In this document: in pieces, positions 8,563-18,025 of the stretch
How the letters are laid out: the number at the start of each line of letters is the position of its first letter
Position numbering within the stretch: position 1 is the first letter of the stretch
DNA from: Actinocatenispora comari
GTDB taxonomy: Bacteria; Actinomycetota; Actinomycetes; Mycobacteriales; Micromonosporaceae
NCBI RefSeq assembly: GCF_017312725.1
Contig: NZ_BOPO01000050.1
Coordinates: 1-64,000 of the forward strand
Length of the DNA: 64,000 nt
Direction of reading: 5' to 3'
Notes under the pieces: model-generated
What the model saw: only the letters and a program-made list of their open reading frames with translations
Told to the model about the DNA's origin: nothing
Databases searched by the model: none
Translations under genes and position numbers: made by a program

Positions 8563-9420
8563 TCAGCGGGCCAGGAAGTCGAGGTAGTCGCGGGCCAGGA
8601 TGGCCTTCCACCAGTTCTTCGCGACCGCCCACTCCTGCGGGTGGGCGTCCCACTGCCAGTTCGGTTCCCAGCTGCCGTCCGGGTTCCTGGTGCGGCGCAG
8701 GTGGTCCTGCTCTGCGGCGATCAGCTCGGCGTACGGCGTGGCGAACTCGCGATGCCCGGGGCCGAAGAGCGACGACGGGCGCACCACGTAGTCGCCCCAG
8801 CGGGCCGGATCGCGCTCCAGCAGCGCGTCGATGTCGCCGGCCAGCCGGTCGGCGAACCCCGCCGGCGGCTCGACGCCGAGCGCCCGCAGATCGTCGTACA
8901 GGTCCAGCGCGCAGGGCAGCTCGGTCATCGTCACCGGGCCGCCGGCCACGTACCGCTCGATCAGCGCGGTCGCCTCGTCGGCGACCGGCAGCCCGGCACG
9001 CAGCAGGTAGCCGAGCAGCGCCGCGGTCGGGTTGATGCCCCACACCCGGTCGTCCGGGCCGGTATCCTGCCACCACGGCGCGTGCGGGTAGCCGTTGGTG
9101 GAGGGATCGGTGGCGTTCCACCGTCCGTCCGGCCGGCGGGTGGCGAGCAGGTAGTCGACCGCCCGCCCGACCAGCGGCACGTCCCGGTCGTAGCAGTCGA
9201 TCTCGCGCAGCGCCGTGGTGGCCCGCCAGGTGCCGATCGGGGTCGAGTGCGGGGAGAAGTTGTCCGGCTCGATCGCCCAGCCGAACCCGCCGTCGTCGTT
9301 CTGGTACGCCGCGAGCGCCGTCAGGACCTGCTCGCGCCGGTCCTGGCCGCGGGAGTGCTCGAACAGCAACAGCTCCAGCGGCCGCGCGTTGCGCCGGATG
9401 AACGCCACCGTCGGATCCAT
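8563..9420 (-). CDS. Prenyltransferase/squalene-cyclase-like alpha/alpha-toroid protein
   Basis: This is a 285-residue cytosolic protein with repeats of the terpenoid cyclase / prenyltransferase toroid type, such as YQNDDGGFGWAIEPDN and ATRRPDGRWNATDP. The cyclase acid motif DxDD is not visible, so it is unlikely to be a complete terpene cyclase; homologues are usually annotated only by the repeat. The ATG was chosen because GGGGAGAGGA lies just upstream on the minus strand. It converges with the AAA gene, with only 22 bp between stops. The substrate is unknown. Confidence 0.6.
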   Translation of the reverse strand: MDPTVAFIRRNARPLELLLFEHSRGQDRREQVLTALAAYQNDDGGFGWAIEPDNFSPHSTPIGTWRATTALREIDCYDRDVPLVGRAVDYLLATRRPDGRWNATDPSTNGYPHAPWWQDTGPDDRVWGINPTAALLGYLLRAGLPVADEATALIERYVAGGPVTMTELPCALDLYDDLRALGVEPPAGFADRLAGDIDALLERDPARWGDYVVRPSSLFGPGHREFATPYAELIAAEQDHLRRTRNPDGSWEPNWQWDAHPQEWAVAKNWWKAILARDYLDFLAR

Positions 9421-9516
9421 CGCTGGTCCTCTCCCCCGCCGGTTTGCCACACCATAGCGGCGACCCCCGACACGATGTGGCGGCATCCGCCAGGATGGCC
9501 GGAGCCGAGCCAACCG

Positions 9517-9533
9517 ATGTCCACAGTGGACAT
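9517..9533. repeat. 17-bp perfect palindrome with TCCACAGTGGA core
   Basis: ATGTCCAC-A-GTGGACAT is a perfect inverted repeat in the 169-bp spacer between two minus-strand genes. The same core recurs at 37,384, 37,420 and 59,916, always between genes. Confidence 0.7.
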
Positions 9534-9589
9534 TCGGCGGGCCGGCGCGCCGCAGCCGGGCGGACCGGGTGCGACGCGCCGACGTACGG

Positions 9590-12412
9590 TCAGTTCTCGG
9601 CGACCAGCTGGTTGCGGCCGGGTACCTCGTCGGGGGCGAGGATGCGGCTGTCCCCGGGATACGGCTTGGTCCAGCCGGTCGAGGCGTACCACTCCACCCG
9701 GTTCTTCTGTGGCGTGTTGGACGCGTCCGGTACCGGCACGGTGCCGTTGTTCGGTTGGGCGTTGCTCCAGGTCACCCACTTGGTGAAGGTCGACCACTGG
9801 GCGGCCGGGATGATCGGCCGGCGCTTCGCCGCGCCGGGCTGGTGCGCCGCCGCCGAGTCGGACGACACCGCGGCGGACGACGTACCGGCCAGGCCGAAGG
9901 TCAGCGGCACCAGGTTGGGCAGCGCGTCGTACCGGCGGTAGTTCGGCGTGTTCGTGAACGCGTCGTACATCGGCTCGGCGGCGCGGTCCATCTGGTTCAT
10001 CGGCTGGATACCGAGGATCTGCTCGATCGTGCGGACCACGTTCAACTGCGTGTGGTAGCCGGAGTCGACCGCGTGGTGCCGCACGTACGGGCTGGCGATG
10101 AAGGTCGGCGACCGGTGGCCGTCGACGTGGTCGACGCCGTCCTGCGAGTCGTCCTCCAGCACGAAGACGGCCGAGTCCTTCCAGTCCCGGCTGTGCGAGA
10201 CGGTGTCGACGATCCGGCCGACGGCCAGGTCGTTGTCGGCCGCCATCGCCGTCGGGTACGGGTCCCGGCCGCTGGTGCCGTTCGTGTGGTCGGTGTTGAC
10301 CCACATGATGTTCAGCTGCGGCAACGTGCCCTGCCGCTCGTACTTCGCGAACTCCTGCTGCCAGATGTCGACCCGGTACTGGTCCGGGATGTCCATGTTG
10401 AATGTCGGGTAGTCCGGGTTCATCACCTTGGCCAGCGACGGCACGTCGGTCGTCGTCGGGTACGCGCCGGTCGCCACCGGCGGCTCGCCGTCCTGCTTGC
10501 CTTCCAGGACCCGGGACGAGGTGTACCAGTCCTGCCAGCTCGGCGGTGGCGACGGCAGCGTCATCCGGCCGTACTCGCCGTAGTCGCGCACGCTGACGCC
10601 GGCGCGTTCCGCCGCGTCCCACAGGAAACCGTTGCGCTGGTAGAGCAGCGCGTCCTGCTTGTCGTACCCGCGGTAGAAGGAGGCGAACTCCTTCTCCAGG
10701 TAGTCGTTGGCGTCGGCCTGGTCGATCCAGTTGTGCCCGTCGGCCGACAGGGTGGCCGGGTCGTAGAAGTTGTCGAACAGGGTGAACTGGTCGGCGATCG
10801 AGTGCAGGTTCGGCGTGACCGGGGCGCCGAACTGGGCCAGTGTCGGGTCACCGTTGCCCCGGCCGGCATCGCCGAGGATCTGGTCGTAGGTGCGGTTCTC
10901 CTTGATGACCAAGAACACGTGCTTGATCTTCGAGGGCTCGCCGAGCCGGCGCGGGACCGCCACCGGCCTGGCGTCGGAGGAGCCCTTCTGGTCGGTCGCG
11001 CCGGACGCGAGCAGGTGCTCCCAGTCGTTGTTGACGAACACCTGGTGGGTGTAGTCGCCGAGCTGCCGGGAGTCCGGCTGCCGGTAGACGGTCACCGAGC
11101 CGGTGTCGTTGTACGTGTTGTGCCCGGTGGCGACGCCCCCGCCGGGGAACGTGCCGGGGCCCTTGTCGACCGAGGTCTCCGCGCCGCGCGCACCGATGCC
11201 CTTGTCGTTGGTGACGACCAGCCTGCCGACCGCCTCGCTGTACTGCACGTCGACCGGGTACCAGTCGGTCGGCACCAGCCCCTGGTAGCGCACCGGTTCC
11301 CGCGGCCCGTCGTACCGGTACTGCGCGATCGCGTTGTCCCGGCCGATGGCGACGAGCAGCGTGTGCCCACCCACGATGGTGATGGAGTCGGGGTTGCTGC
11401 CCTCGTCGGAGCCGGGCAGCGGGTTGACGTTGAACGTCTGGGTGACCGCACCGCTCGCGGTGTCGATGATGGAGACGCTGTCGTTGTTGGCGTTGGCCAC
11501 GAACAGCGCCCGGCCGTGCCGGTACTCGAAGGTGGGTTGCAGGCCGACCCGGATCGTGCGGGTCTCGGTGCCGGTGGTGGTGTCCACGACCGACACGGTG
11601 CCGGTGCTCGCCGCACCGGTGGTCGGGTCGGCCACCAGCGAGGTGCCGCCGGAGGTGTTGACGAAGTCGCCGTCACCCGCGGGCCGGCCGCCCTGGTTGC
11701 TCACGTACGCGTCGTCGCCGACCACCACCACGCCGCGCGGCGCGTTGCCGACCGGGATCGTGGTGGTCAGCGTGTTCGTGGCGGTGTCGACGACGCCGAG
11801 CGCGTTGAGGTAGTTGAGCGCCACGTACAGCTTCGATCCGTCCGCCGAGAGCGCCATGCCGGCCGGCAGGTACTTGTGCTTGGCGTCCCTCATCGGGATG
11901 ATCGTCGGCGATTCGGCGACCGTACCGTCGTCGTTGACGTGGAACCGCACCAGGTCACCGGCCTGCCCGAACCACAGCGTCGACCCGTCCGGCGAGTAGA
12001 GCGGGGCGTCCGGGCTGTTCTTGTGGTCGCCGAGGTAGGGGTCGTCGGTGCTGGTGGCGGTGCCGACCTGCTGGATGACCGCGCCGCTGGACACGTCCAT
12101 GATGGTGAGGAACCCGGTGCCGTGCAGGTACGTCTCGGCGGCCAGGTACCTGCCGTCCGGGCTCAGCGTGCTGGCCAGCAGCCGGCCGTTGTCGACCAGG
12201 TGCCGGTCGCCGGCGGGCTTGACCCACTGGTCGTCGGGGAGCAGCACGCCCCGGGCGGTCTCGGTGCCGTCGACCTGATGGTCGCCGAACGACACGCTGC
12301 CGGCGATCGCCGCACCGGAGGCGGCGACGACGAGGCCGAGCACCACCCCGGCGGCCATCAGCCCGGGCAACCTTCTCCTGCGTTTCGCTTGCTGGGGTCG
12401 GAAACGAAGCAC
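9590..12412 (-). CDS. Secreted YncE-type beta-propeller / phosphoesterase fusion
   Basis: This is a 940-residue exported protein. A basic N-terminus is followed by a hydrophobic stretch (GLMAAGVVLGLVVAASGAAI) acting as signal peptide or anchor. Roughly residues 60-480 form a YVTN/YncE-like propeller with repeated units such as SPDGRYLAAETY and VVDTTTGTETRTI. The C-terminal half is an alkaline-phosphatase-superfamily phosphoesterase with IKHVFLVIKENRTYDQILGD, a DGHNWIDQADANDY segment and a late DGVDHVDGHRSP motif. The family is annotated as bifunctional YncE/alkaline phosphatase; substrates are not established. The GTG at 12412 has AGGAGGA five bases upstream. It lies 98 bp behind the lipoprotein gene and may share its transcript. 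Confidence 0.85.
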   Translation of the reverse strand: MLRFRPQQAKRRRRLPGLMAAGVVLGLVVAASGAAIAGSVSFGDHQVDGTETARGVLLPDDQWVKPAGDRHLVDNGRLLASTLSPDGRYLAAETYLHGTGFLTIMDVSSGAVIQQVGTATSTDDPYLGDHKNSPDAPLYSPDGSTLWFGQAGDLVRFHVNDDGTVAESPTIIPMRDAKHKYLPAGMALSADGSKLYVALNYLNALGVVDTATNTLTTTIPVGNAPRGVVVVGDDAYVSNQGGRPAGDGDFVNTSGGTSLVADPTTGAASTGTVSVVDTTTGTETRTIRVGLQPTFEYRHGRALFVANANNDSVSIIDTASGAVTQTFNVNPLPGSDEGSNPDSITIVGGHTLLVAIGRDNAIAQYRYDGPREPVRYQGLVPTDWYPVDVQYSEAVGRLVVTNDKGIGARGAETSVDKGPGTFPGGGVATGHNTYNDTGSVTVYRQPDSRQLGDYTHQVFVNNDWEHLLASGATDQKGSSDARPVAVPRRLGEPSKIKHVFLVIKENRTYDQILGDAGRGNGDPTLAQFGAPVTPNLHSIADQFTLFDNFYDPATLSADGHNWIDQADANDYLEKEFASFYRGYDKQDALLYQRNGFLWDAAERAGVSVRDYGEYGRMTLPSPPPSWQDWYTSSRVLEGKQDGEPPVATGAYPTTTDVPSLAKVMNPDYPTFNMDIPDQYRVDIWQQEFAKYERQGTLPQLNIMWVNTDHTNGTSGRDPYPTAMAADNDLAVGRIVDTVSHSRDWKDSAVFVLEDDSQDGVDHVDGHRSPTFIASPYVRHHAVDSGYHTQLNVVRTIEQILGIQPMNQMDRAAEPMYDAFTNTPNYRRYDALPNLVPLTFGLAGTSSAAVSSDSAAAHQPGAAKRRPIIPAAQWSTFTKWVTWSNAQPNNGTVPVPDASNTPQKNRVEWYASTGWTKPYPGDSRILAPDEVPGRNQLVAEN

Positions 12413-12510
12413 GAGCGTCCTCCTGACGAGGGGGGTCGGAGAGCCGTGGGCACGCGGAACCTGCCGGCCGGGGTCGGCAGCGGAACGGGTCGGTCGGGGA
12501 TCGGATGGGG

Positions 12511-12972
12511 TCAGGTCGTGAAGCAGCCGTCGAACTCGTACAGCGGGTTGGGCACGGTCGTCCCGTCCGGCGTGCGGATGTTCTGCTGACCCACGTACCC
12601 GGACGGGCCCTGCGCGGTGTAGCAGCCGTCCGGCTGCACCGAGACCTCGTACCCGAGGGTCTGGGTGTGGCCGTCCGGTGCCGGCCAGTGCACCAGGCAG
12701 GTCCAGCCGGGTCCGGCGCCGCTGCCGGAGTTGTGGGTGCTGCCGGGCACCGCGGTGACACCGGGTTTGACCGCGCCGCCGCGGAAGCAGCGGGCCCACG
12801 CGTTGTCCGCGGTGCTCTGGTCGGTGTCACCGAGCAGCCGTTGTTGCAGCCGGTACATGTTGCGGAAGGTGGGTCCGAGGCTGCCGGCCAGCGTCGCGCC
12901 GGTGATGCCCGGACCGCCGCACCCTGCCGCCAGCGACACCAATCCCAGCAGCAGGACCAGTGTCCGGCGCAT
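12511..12972 (-). CDS. Small secreted lipoprotein, function unknown
   Basis: This is a 153-residue predicted lipoprotein: a short basic N-terminus, a hydrophobic core and a SLAAGC lipobox. The mature part has several cysteines and no motif I recognise. Its ATG overlaps the stop of the ABC permease gene (TGATG), so it is translationally coupled to the exporter and probably works with it at the outer face of the membrane (inference). Confidence 0.65.
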   Translation of the reverse strand: MRRTLVLLLGLVSLAAGCGGPGITGATLAGSLGPTFRNMYRLQQRLLGDTDQSTADNAWARCFRGGAVKPGVTAVPGSTHNSGSGAGPGWTCLVHWPAPDGHTQTLGYEVSVQPDGCYTAQGPSGYVGQQNIRTPDGTTVPNPLYEFDGCFTT

Positions 12973-13787
12973 CAGCCCTCCGTGAAGTCTCGGCGGTGCA
13001 GCAGCAGGTATCCGATTCCGAGGCAGGACATTAGGTACATCGCACTCAACACGGCGCTCGTTACCAGCGGCTGGTAGTACCGGTCCGCGGTGAAGAACCC
13101 GTGCCAGGCCTCGAAGTTCGCGGTCAGCAGCAGGTGCCGGAGCGGGTCGACGCCGTTGACGAACGAGGCGAGCTGCATCAGCAGGCCCACCATGGTCGGG
13201 ATGATGATGCCGGCCGGGCCGTTGCGGGTGGCGATCGAGCACAGCATCGCCAGCGCGGCGAACCCCAACGCGGCCGGCAGCACGCTCGCCCAGGCCGCGA
13301 GCACCAGCCCGGTGGCAGCGCCACCGCCGATCAGCGTGCCGGACAGGCCGACCAGCGGCTGGTGCCCGAGCACCACGACCCCGGCGGCGAGGCTGGAACA
13401 GGCCAGCAGACCCACGAACACCACCGTGTACGTGCCGGCGGCCAGCGCCTTGCCCGCGAACACCGCGCCGCGGCCGGCGCTGCGGGTCAACAGCGTCTTC
13501 CAGGTGCCGTACCGGTCCTCGGCGGCGAAGATGTCGCCCGCCACCAGGCTGATCAGCAGCGGCAACGCGTACTGCGTGGTGAAGACCAGCACCACCAGCG
13601 GCGTCGCGAAACCGGTCAGGTGCACCCACCGCCCGAACAGGGTGTCGGCCGGTACCGCGTCCTGCAGCCGCAGCGCGGCGACGAACAGCCACGGCGCGAG
13701 CACCGCCACCCCGAACACGGCGCGCACCCGCCACTGGGCGGTGAGCTTCTCCAGCTCCCAGCGGTACAGCGTCAGCGCGTACCTCAC
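12972..13787 (-). CDS. ABC-2 type exporter permease
   Basis: This is a 271-residue integral membrane protein with about six hydrophobic segments, opening with a cytosolic YRWELEKL motif typical of ABC-2 permeases. The pattern EDRYGTWKTLLTRSAGR after the second segment is characteristic of the bacitracin/NatB-type permease group. GTG at 13787 overlaps the ATPase stop (GTGA), and its own stop overlaps the lipoprotein start, giving a tightly coupled ATPase-permease-lipoprotein set. The substrate is unknown; lantibiotic-style self-protection or lipid export are possibilities. Confidence 0.85.
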   Translation of the reverse strand: MRYALTLYRWELEKLTAQWRVRAVFGVAVLAPWLFVAALRLQDAVPADTLFGRWVHLTGFATPLVVLVFTTQYALPLLISLVAGDIFAAEDRYGTWKTLLTRSAGRGAVFAGKALAAGTYTVVFVGLLACSSLAAGVVVLGHQPLVGLSGTLIGGGAATGLVLAAWASVLPAALGFAALAMLCSIATRNGPAGIIIPTMVGLLMQLASFVNGVDPLRHLLLTANFEAWHGFFTADRYYQPLVTSAVLSAMYLMSCLGIGYLLLHRRDFTEG

Positions 13788-14704
13788 CCGTCTTCTCCCG
13801 TCGCGGCAAGGAAGAGCTGCTCCAGCGAGGTGCTGGTCTGCGCCAGCGCCCGCACCGTGACCCCGGCCCCGGCCAGCGCCAGCAGGTAGTCGTCCAGGTC
13901 GGCGGTCTCGGCGCGGACGGCCAGCCCGCCGTGCCGATGCGGCTCGACCTCGATGCCGACCCGGCCCCGCGCCGCCGCACCGGCCGCCGCATCGTCGCTG
14001 GTACGCAGGTGGTGCGCCGGCGCGGGTGCCCTGTCCCGCAACGCATCCAGGGTGCCGTGGTAGGCGACGCTGCCGGCGGACAGGATCGTCACGTCTTGAC
14101 ACACCTGCTCGACCTCGGCCATCAGATGGCTGGACAGCAGCACCGTGCGGCCGTCCTCGGCCAGCTCCCGCACCAGGGCGCGCATGTCCCGCATCCCGGC
14201 CGGGTCGAGGCCGTTCGCCGGCTCGTCCAGGATCAGCAGCCGCGGCTCGCGCAGCAGGGCGGCGGCGAGGCCCAACCGCTGGCGCATCCCGAACGAGAAG
14301 CCCGACACCTGGTCGGCGCCCCGGCCCGCCAGCCCGACCCGGGCCAGCAGCTCGTCGACCGTGTCGACGCTGGCGTGCCTGCCGTCCAGGCCCGCCAGCA
14401 GATCCAGGTTGGCCTGCGCGGACAGGTAGGGATAGAAGCGGGGGCTCTCCACGAAGCCGGCCACGCCGGTCGGCGCCCGGTGCGGCACGACCCGCTCGCC
14501 GAGCACCCGGACGGTGCCGGAATCGGGCCGTACCAACCCGAGCAGCATCCGCAGCAGCGTCGTCTTGCCGGCGCCGTTCGGGCCGAGCAGTCCGTGCACG
14601 GTGCCTGGGGTCACCCGCAACTCCACCGTGTCGAGCGCGCGGACAGCACCGAACCGCTTGACCACGCCGGTCAACTCGACGGCAGGTTCCGCAGGTCTCG
14701 GCAC
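13784..14704 (-). CDS. ABC exporter ATP-binding protein
   Basis: This is a 306-residue ATPase of the BcrA/CcmA-like group. Walker A is GPNGAGKT, Walker B is LLILDEP, and the switch histidine is in SSHLMAEV. The signature loop reads FSFGMRQRLGLA, where a phenylalanine replaces the second glycine of the usual SGGMRQR. A C-terminal domain of about 90 residues carries no recognised motif. The GTG start has no Shine-Dalgarno, but TAGCTT lies 6 nt upstream, so the message may be leaderless. It pairs with the permease and lipoprotein that follow. Confidence 0.9.
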   Translation of the reverse strand: MPRPAEPAVELTGVVKRFGAVRALDTVELRVTPGTVHGLLGPNGAGKTTLLRMLLGLVRPDSGTVRVLGERVVPHRAPTGVAGFVESPRFYPYLSAQANLDLLAGLDGRHASVDTVDELLARVGLAGRGADQVSGFSFGMRQRLGLAAALLREPRLLILDEPANGLDPAGMRDMRALVRELAEDGRTVLLSSHLMAEVEQVCQDVTILSAGSVAYHGTLDALRDRAPAPAHHLRTSDDAAAGAAARGRVGIEVEPHRHGGLAVRAETADLDDYLLALAGAGVTVRALAQTSTSLEQLFLAATGEDG

Positions 14705-14740
14705 CCGCAGAAGCTAGCAGCGCCAGCCGAAGTCGAGCAA
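14705..14740 (-). promoter_or_regulatory. Putative leaderless promoter of the ABC exporter operon
   Basis: On the minus strand TTGCTC (14740-14735) and TAGCTT (14716-14711) are separated by 18 bp. TAGCTT ends 6 nt before the GTG start, the spacing expected when transcription begins at the start codon. Confidence 0.45.
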
Positions 14741-14771
14741 ACACCGAGGTGACACGGTGCCGGCCGGCCGG

Positions 14772-16028
14772 TCACCGATAGGTACGGCCCTTCCAGGCGG
14801 CGCCGCGACCCCGGTGATGCGCGACCGCGGACTGCACCGTCATCGCCGCGTACAGCAGGCCGGTGGCCGGCAGGGCCAGCGCGGCGATCGCGGGCTGCCG
14901 GTAGTAGCGCAGCATCGGCAGGTACGTCGCCGCCATCAGCAACCACGCCGCGGCACCGAGCCCGGCCAGCGGCCACCGCCCGCTCAGCGCCCCGACCACG
15001 GCCGCCGCCACCGGCACCGCGAACAACACCAGCAGGCCGAGCACCGTACCGGCGAGCAGCGCCAGGTTGTGCCGCAGCTGGGCGTACGCGCTGCGGGCCA
15101 CCATCCGCCACAGCGAGCGCAGCGTCGGGTACGGGCGGACGGAGTCGACGCCGTCGGCCAGGCCGAGCCAGATCCGGCCCCCGGCCCGGGCCACGCCGCG
15201 GGCGAGCGACACGTCGTCGATGACCGCGCCGCGGATGGCCGCCACTCCCCCGGCAGCGGCGAGCGCGCCGGCCCGTACCAGGGTGCAGCCGCCGGCCGCG
15301 GCGGCGGTCCGCGCGGACGGGCGGTTGACCCAGCGGAACGGGTAGAGCAGCGCGAAGAAGTACACGAACGCCGGCACCACCAGCCGCTCGGCCGCCGAGA
15401 CGGTACGCAGCCGCGCCATCTGCGACACCAGGTCGAGCCGGTGCCCCTGCGCGGCCGTGACCAGCGCGGTCAGCGACCCCGGCCGGTGCGCGATGTCCGC
15501 ATCGGTCAGCAACAGGTACTCGGCGGGCTCGCCCGCCCGCGCCCCGAGCGGCCCTCCGCCCACCGGGGCGGGCTCGACGGACGGGGCGGGTTCGGCGCTT
15601 GCCGTTGCGGCGGCGACGCCGGCGCGCAGGGCCCACAGCTTGCCGGTCCAGCCGGGTGCCGGTTCGCCCGGCGACAGGACCCGCAGCGGCAGCCGGGCGG
15701 TCGGTGCGGCGGCGAGCGCGGCGGCCAGTTCGGCGGTGCCGTCGGTGGAGTTGTCGTCGACCAGCAGCACCCGGGCCGGGCCCGGATAGTGCTGCGCGAG
15801 CAGCGTCGGCAGGCTGTCGGCGAGCACCGCCGCCTCGTCCCGGGCCGGTACCACCGCGACCACGCTGGGCCAGCGCACCGGCGGGTCGCCGGGCGGCGGC
15901 AACCGCTGGTCGGTACGCCAGAAGCCGCCGCGGGCCACCGCGAGCCACAGCCAGGCCGCGAGCGCCACCGCCGCGAGCACGGTGAGGATCGCCACGATCA
16001 GCGCCAACACGGCGAGCAGCGTACGCAT
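14772..16028 (-). CDS. HpnB-like family 2 glycosyltransferase
   Basis: This is a 418-residue membrane-associated glycosyltransferase: an N-terminal transmembrane helix, a GT-A domain with VVAVVPARDEAAVLADSL, the nucleotide-binding VDDNSTDGT and the metal motif DADI, and about three C-terminal membrane helices. The GWTGKLWALRAGV motif and the C-terminal AAWKGRTYR ending match hopene-associated glycosyltransferase HpnB. No hopanoid cyclase is visible nearby, so the link to hopanoids rests on the family only. The gene is divergent from the secreted propeller gene. Confidence 0.8.
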   Translation of the reverse strand: MRTLLAVLALIVAILTVLAAVALAAWLWLAVARGGFWRTDQRLPPPGDPPVRWPSVVAVVPARDEAAVLADSLPTLLAQHYPGPARVLLVDDNSTDGTAELAAALAAAPTARLPLRVLSPGEPAPGWTGKLWALRAGVAAATASAEPAPSVEPAPVGGGPLGARAGEPAEYLLLTDADIAHRPGSLTALVTAAQGHRLDLVSQMARLRTVSAAERLVVPAFVYFFALLYPFRWVNRPSARTAAAAGGCTLVRAGALAAAGGVAAIRGAVIDDVSLARGVARAGGRIWLGLADGVDSVRPYPTLRSLWRMVARSAYAQLRHNLALLAGTVLGLLVLFAVPVAAAVVGALSGRWPLAGLGAAAWLLMAATYLPMLRYYRQPAIAALALPATGLLYAAMTVQSAVAHHRGRGAAWKGRTYR

Positions 16029-16058
16029 CCACGATCGGCGCGAATCGTTGGGTACCGT

Positions 16059-16073
16059 ACGTGATCATCACGT
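16059..16073. promoter_or_regulatory. 15-bp palindrome between divergent genes
   Basis: ACGTGAT-C-ATCACGT is perfectly symmetric and sits in the 67-bp gap between the glycosyltransferase and the propeller gene, 23 bp upstream of the latter's start. It is a plausible operator for either gene; the binding protein is unknown. Confidence 0.45.
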
Positions 16074-16095
16074 CGCAATGAGGAGTGGTGCAGCG

Positions 16096-17370
16096 ATGCG
16101 TCGGGTCACCATGGTCGCCGCCGGGCTGTTCACCGCGCTGCTGGTCGCCGCGCTCCCGACCGCGGGAGCGAGCGCCGGCGGCGCGCAGTCCACCGTCGTC
16201 TCGACCGACCCGGTCGACTGGACGCCGAACGTCCTCGACGGCACCGTGTACGCGGTCGCTGTGGTCGGCGACGAGGCGATCGTCGGCGGCGACTTCCACC
16301 GGGTCGCCAGCGCCGACGGCACCGTCCAGGTGACCCGCGACGGCCTGTTCGCGTTCCGGCTCGGCACCGGCGCGATCTCCACCCGGTTCGCGCCGCAGCC
16401 GAACGGCACCGTCCGCGCGCTCGCCGCTGGCCCGGACGGCACCGTGTACGTGGGTGGCTCGTTCACCGAGCTCGCCGGCGGCGCGCACCACGGCCTCGCG
16501 CGGCTGTCGGTCGCCGACGGCTCCGCGGCGCCGCAGTTCACCGCCGGCGTCGACACCGGTACCGTCTTCACCCTCGCCGCCGACGGCTCCACCCTGTACG
16601 CCGGGGGCACGTTCGGCGCCGTCGGCGGCACCGCGCGGCCGGCGCTGGCCCGGCTGTCCGGGCGCACCGGCGCGGTCGACACCGGCTTCGACGCGTCCGT
16701 CGCGCAGCAGCGCTCCGGCCGGCTGCGGGTCAGCAAGCTGGCCCTGTCCGGTACCGGTGCGCTCGCCGTCATCGGCACGTTCACGCAGGTCGGCGGGCAG
16801 TCACGGAACCAGCTCGCGGTGGTGTCGGCGAGCACCGGAGCGGTGCGCGACTGGTACACCGACGCCTACCAGCCGCAGTGCAACGAGGCGTACAACAGCT
16901 ACCTGCGCGACGTCGACTTCGCGCCGAACGGGTCGTCGTTCGTGGTGGTGACCACCGGGCACCAGGCCGGGCCGACCGCGATGTGCAACGCGGCGGCGAA
17001 GTTCGCGCTGGCCGGGTCCGGCGCGCACGACCCGGTCTGGGTCAACCGCACCGGCGGGAACACGCTGCTGTCGGTGGCCTGCACCGGCGCCGCGGTGTAC
17101 GTCGGTGGGCACCAGAAGTGGCTGGACAACCCGTACGGCGACAAGTCGGCCGGCGCCGGCGCGGTGTCGCGGCCCGGCATCGGCGCGATCGACCCGGACA
17201 CCGGCAAGGCGCTGGCCTGGAACCCCACCCACGACCGCGGCAACGGCGTGGACGCGCTCGTCACCTACCCGGCCGGCAGCGGCCACCCGGGCGGGCTGCT
17301 GGTGGGCAGCGACACCGAGCACATGGGCCACGAGTACCACGCCCGGATCGGCGCCTTCCCGCTGTCCTGA
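16096..17370 (+). CDS. Secreted beta-propeller (delta-60-like repeat) protein
   Basis: This is a 424-residue exported protein with a clear signal peptide (MRRVTMVAAGLFTALLVAAL, then an ASA cleavage region). The mature chain is built from repeats of the type GTVYVGGSFTELAGGAHHGLARLS and LYAGGTFGAVGGTARPALARL, typical of delta-60/WD-like propellers found in secreted actinobacterial proteins. No catalytic motif is recognisable. The ATG was chosen behind GAGGAG at 16080; the in-frame ATG at 16078 would place the ribosome site inside the gene. It converges with the TetR gene. Confidence 0.72.
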   Translation: MRRVTMVAAGLFTALLVAALPTAGASAGGAQSTVVSTDPVDWTPNVLDGTVYAVAVVGDEAIVGGDFHRVASADGTVQVTRDGLFAFRLGTGAISTRFAPQPNGTVRALAAGPDGTVYVGGSFTELAGGAHHGLARLSVADGSAAPQFTAGVDTGTVFTLAADGSTLYAGGTFGAVGGTARPALARLSGRTGAVDTGFDASVAQQRSGRLRVSKLALSGTGALAVIGTFTQVGGQSRNQLAVVSASTGAVRDWYTDAYQPQCNEAYNSYLRDVDFAPNGSSFVVVTTGHQAGPTAMCNAAAKFALAGSGAHDPVWVNRTGGNTLLSVACTGAAVYVGGHQKWLDNPYGDKSAGAGAVSRPGIGAIDPDTGKALAWNPTHDRGNGVDALVTYPAGSGHPGGLLVGSDTEHMGHEYHARIGAFPLS

Positions 17371-17473
17371 CCGCACGAAGCCGGGCCGCGACGCTCTCCC
17401 TGGCCCAGCCGACGAAGCGGCCGCCACCCCGGGCCGCCGTCGTGAATCCGCCGCCGACCGCGAGCGGATCACG

Positions 17474-18025
17474 TCAGCGCGGACGCAGACCGTCGAACAT
17501 CATCCGCAGCGTCGCGGACCGCAGCGCGTCGTCGGCGATCCGCGGTACCGCCCGGGACGCGCCGTGGATGAACGCGAAGACCTGCCCGACCGCCACGTCG
17601 TCGCGCACCGCGCCGGCCCGCTGGGCCCGGTCGAGCAGGGTACCGACCGCCTTCGTCACCCGCTCGCGCACCGGCGCGACCACCTGGTCGGTACCGACAC
17701 CGGCCCGTTCCAGCGCATCCGCGTAGGCGATCTTGAGACTGGACGCCTCGACGGTACGGGTCAGGAAGTCGAACAGCGCCGCGCCCGGGTCGGCGGCATC
17801 GGCGAGCCGCTCGGCGTCGTCGGCCAGCGTCTCCAGCCGGGCCGCGAGCACCGCGGACAGCAGCGCCTCCTTGGTGGGGAAGTGCCGGAACACGGTACCC
17901 ACGCCGACGCCGGCCCGGCGCGCGATCTGCTCGGTGGAGGCGCCCAGCCCGTCGGCCGTGAACACCTGCTGCGCCGCGTCCAACACCTTGGCGCGGTTGC
18001 GCGCCGCGTCCGCCCGGGGACTCAT
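17474..18025 (-). CDS. TetR-family repressor next to a SnoaL-like gene
   Basis: This is a 183-residue regulator. The N-terminal TetR helix-turn-helix reads [33 protein letters not shown], and the C-terminal ligand domain is divergent (AefR/SmeT-like length). The chosen ATG has a modest GGAG 9 nt upstream. It is transcribed away from the SnoaL-like gene at 18270, whose promoter carries twin palindromes (18195-18239) that are the natural candidate operators. Confidence 0.88.
   Translation of the reverse strand: MSPRADAARNRAKVLDAAQQVFTADGLGASTEQIARRAGVGVGTVFRHFPTKEALLSAVLAARLETLADDAERLADAADPGAALFDFLTRTVEASSLKIAYADALERAGVGTDQVVAPVRERVTKAVGTLLDRAQRAGAVRDDVAVGQVFAFIHGASRAVPRIADDALRSATLRMMFDGLRPR

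Noticed and set aside
9569-12589. Kilobase-long plus-strand frame opposite the YncE/phosphoesterase gene
   Set aside because: Composition is Arg/Val-rich without any motif; the minus strand carries recognisable propeller and phosphoesterase domains.
12511-14704. Lantibiotic cluster suggested by a BcrA-like ABC exporter
   Set aside because: No precursor peptide or modification enzyme is present near the exporter; only an uncharacterised lipoprotein is linked.
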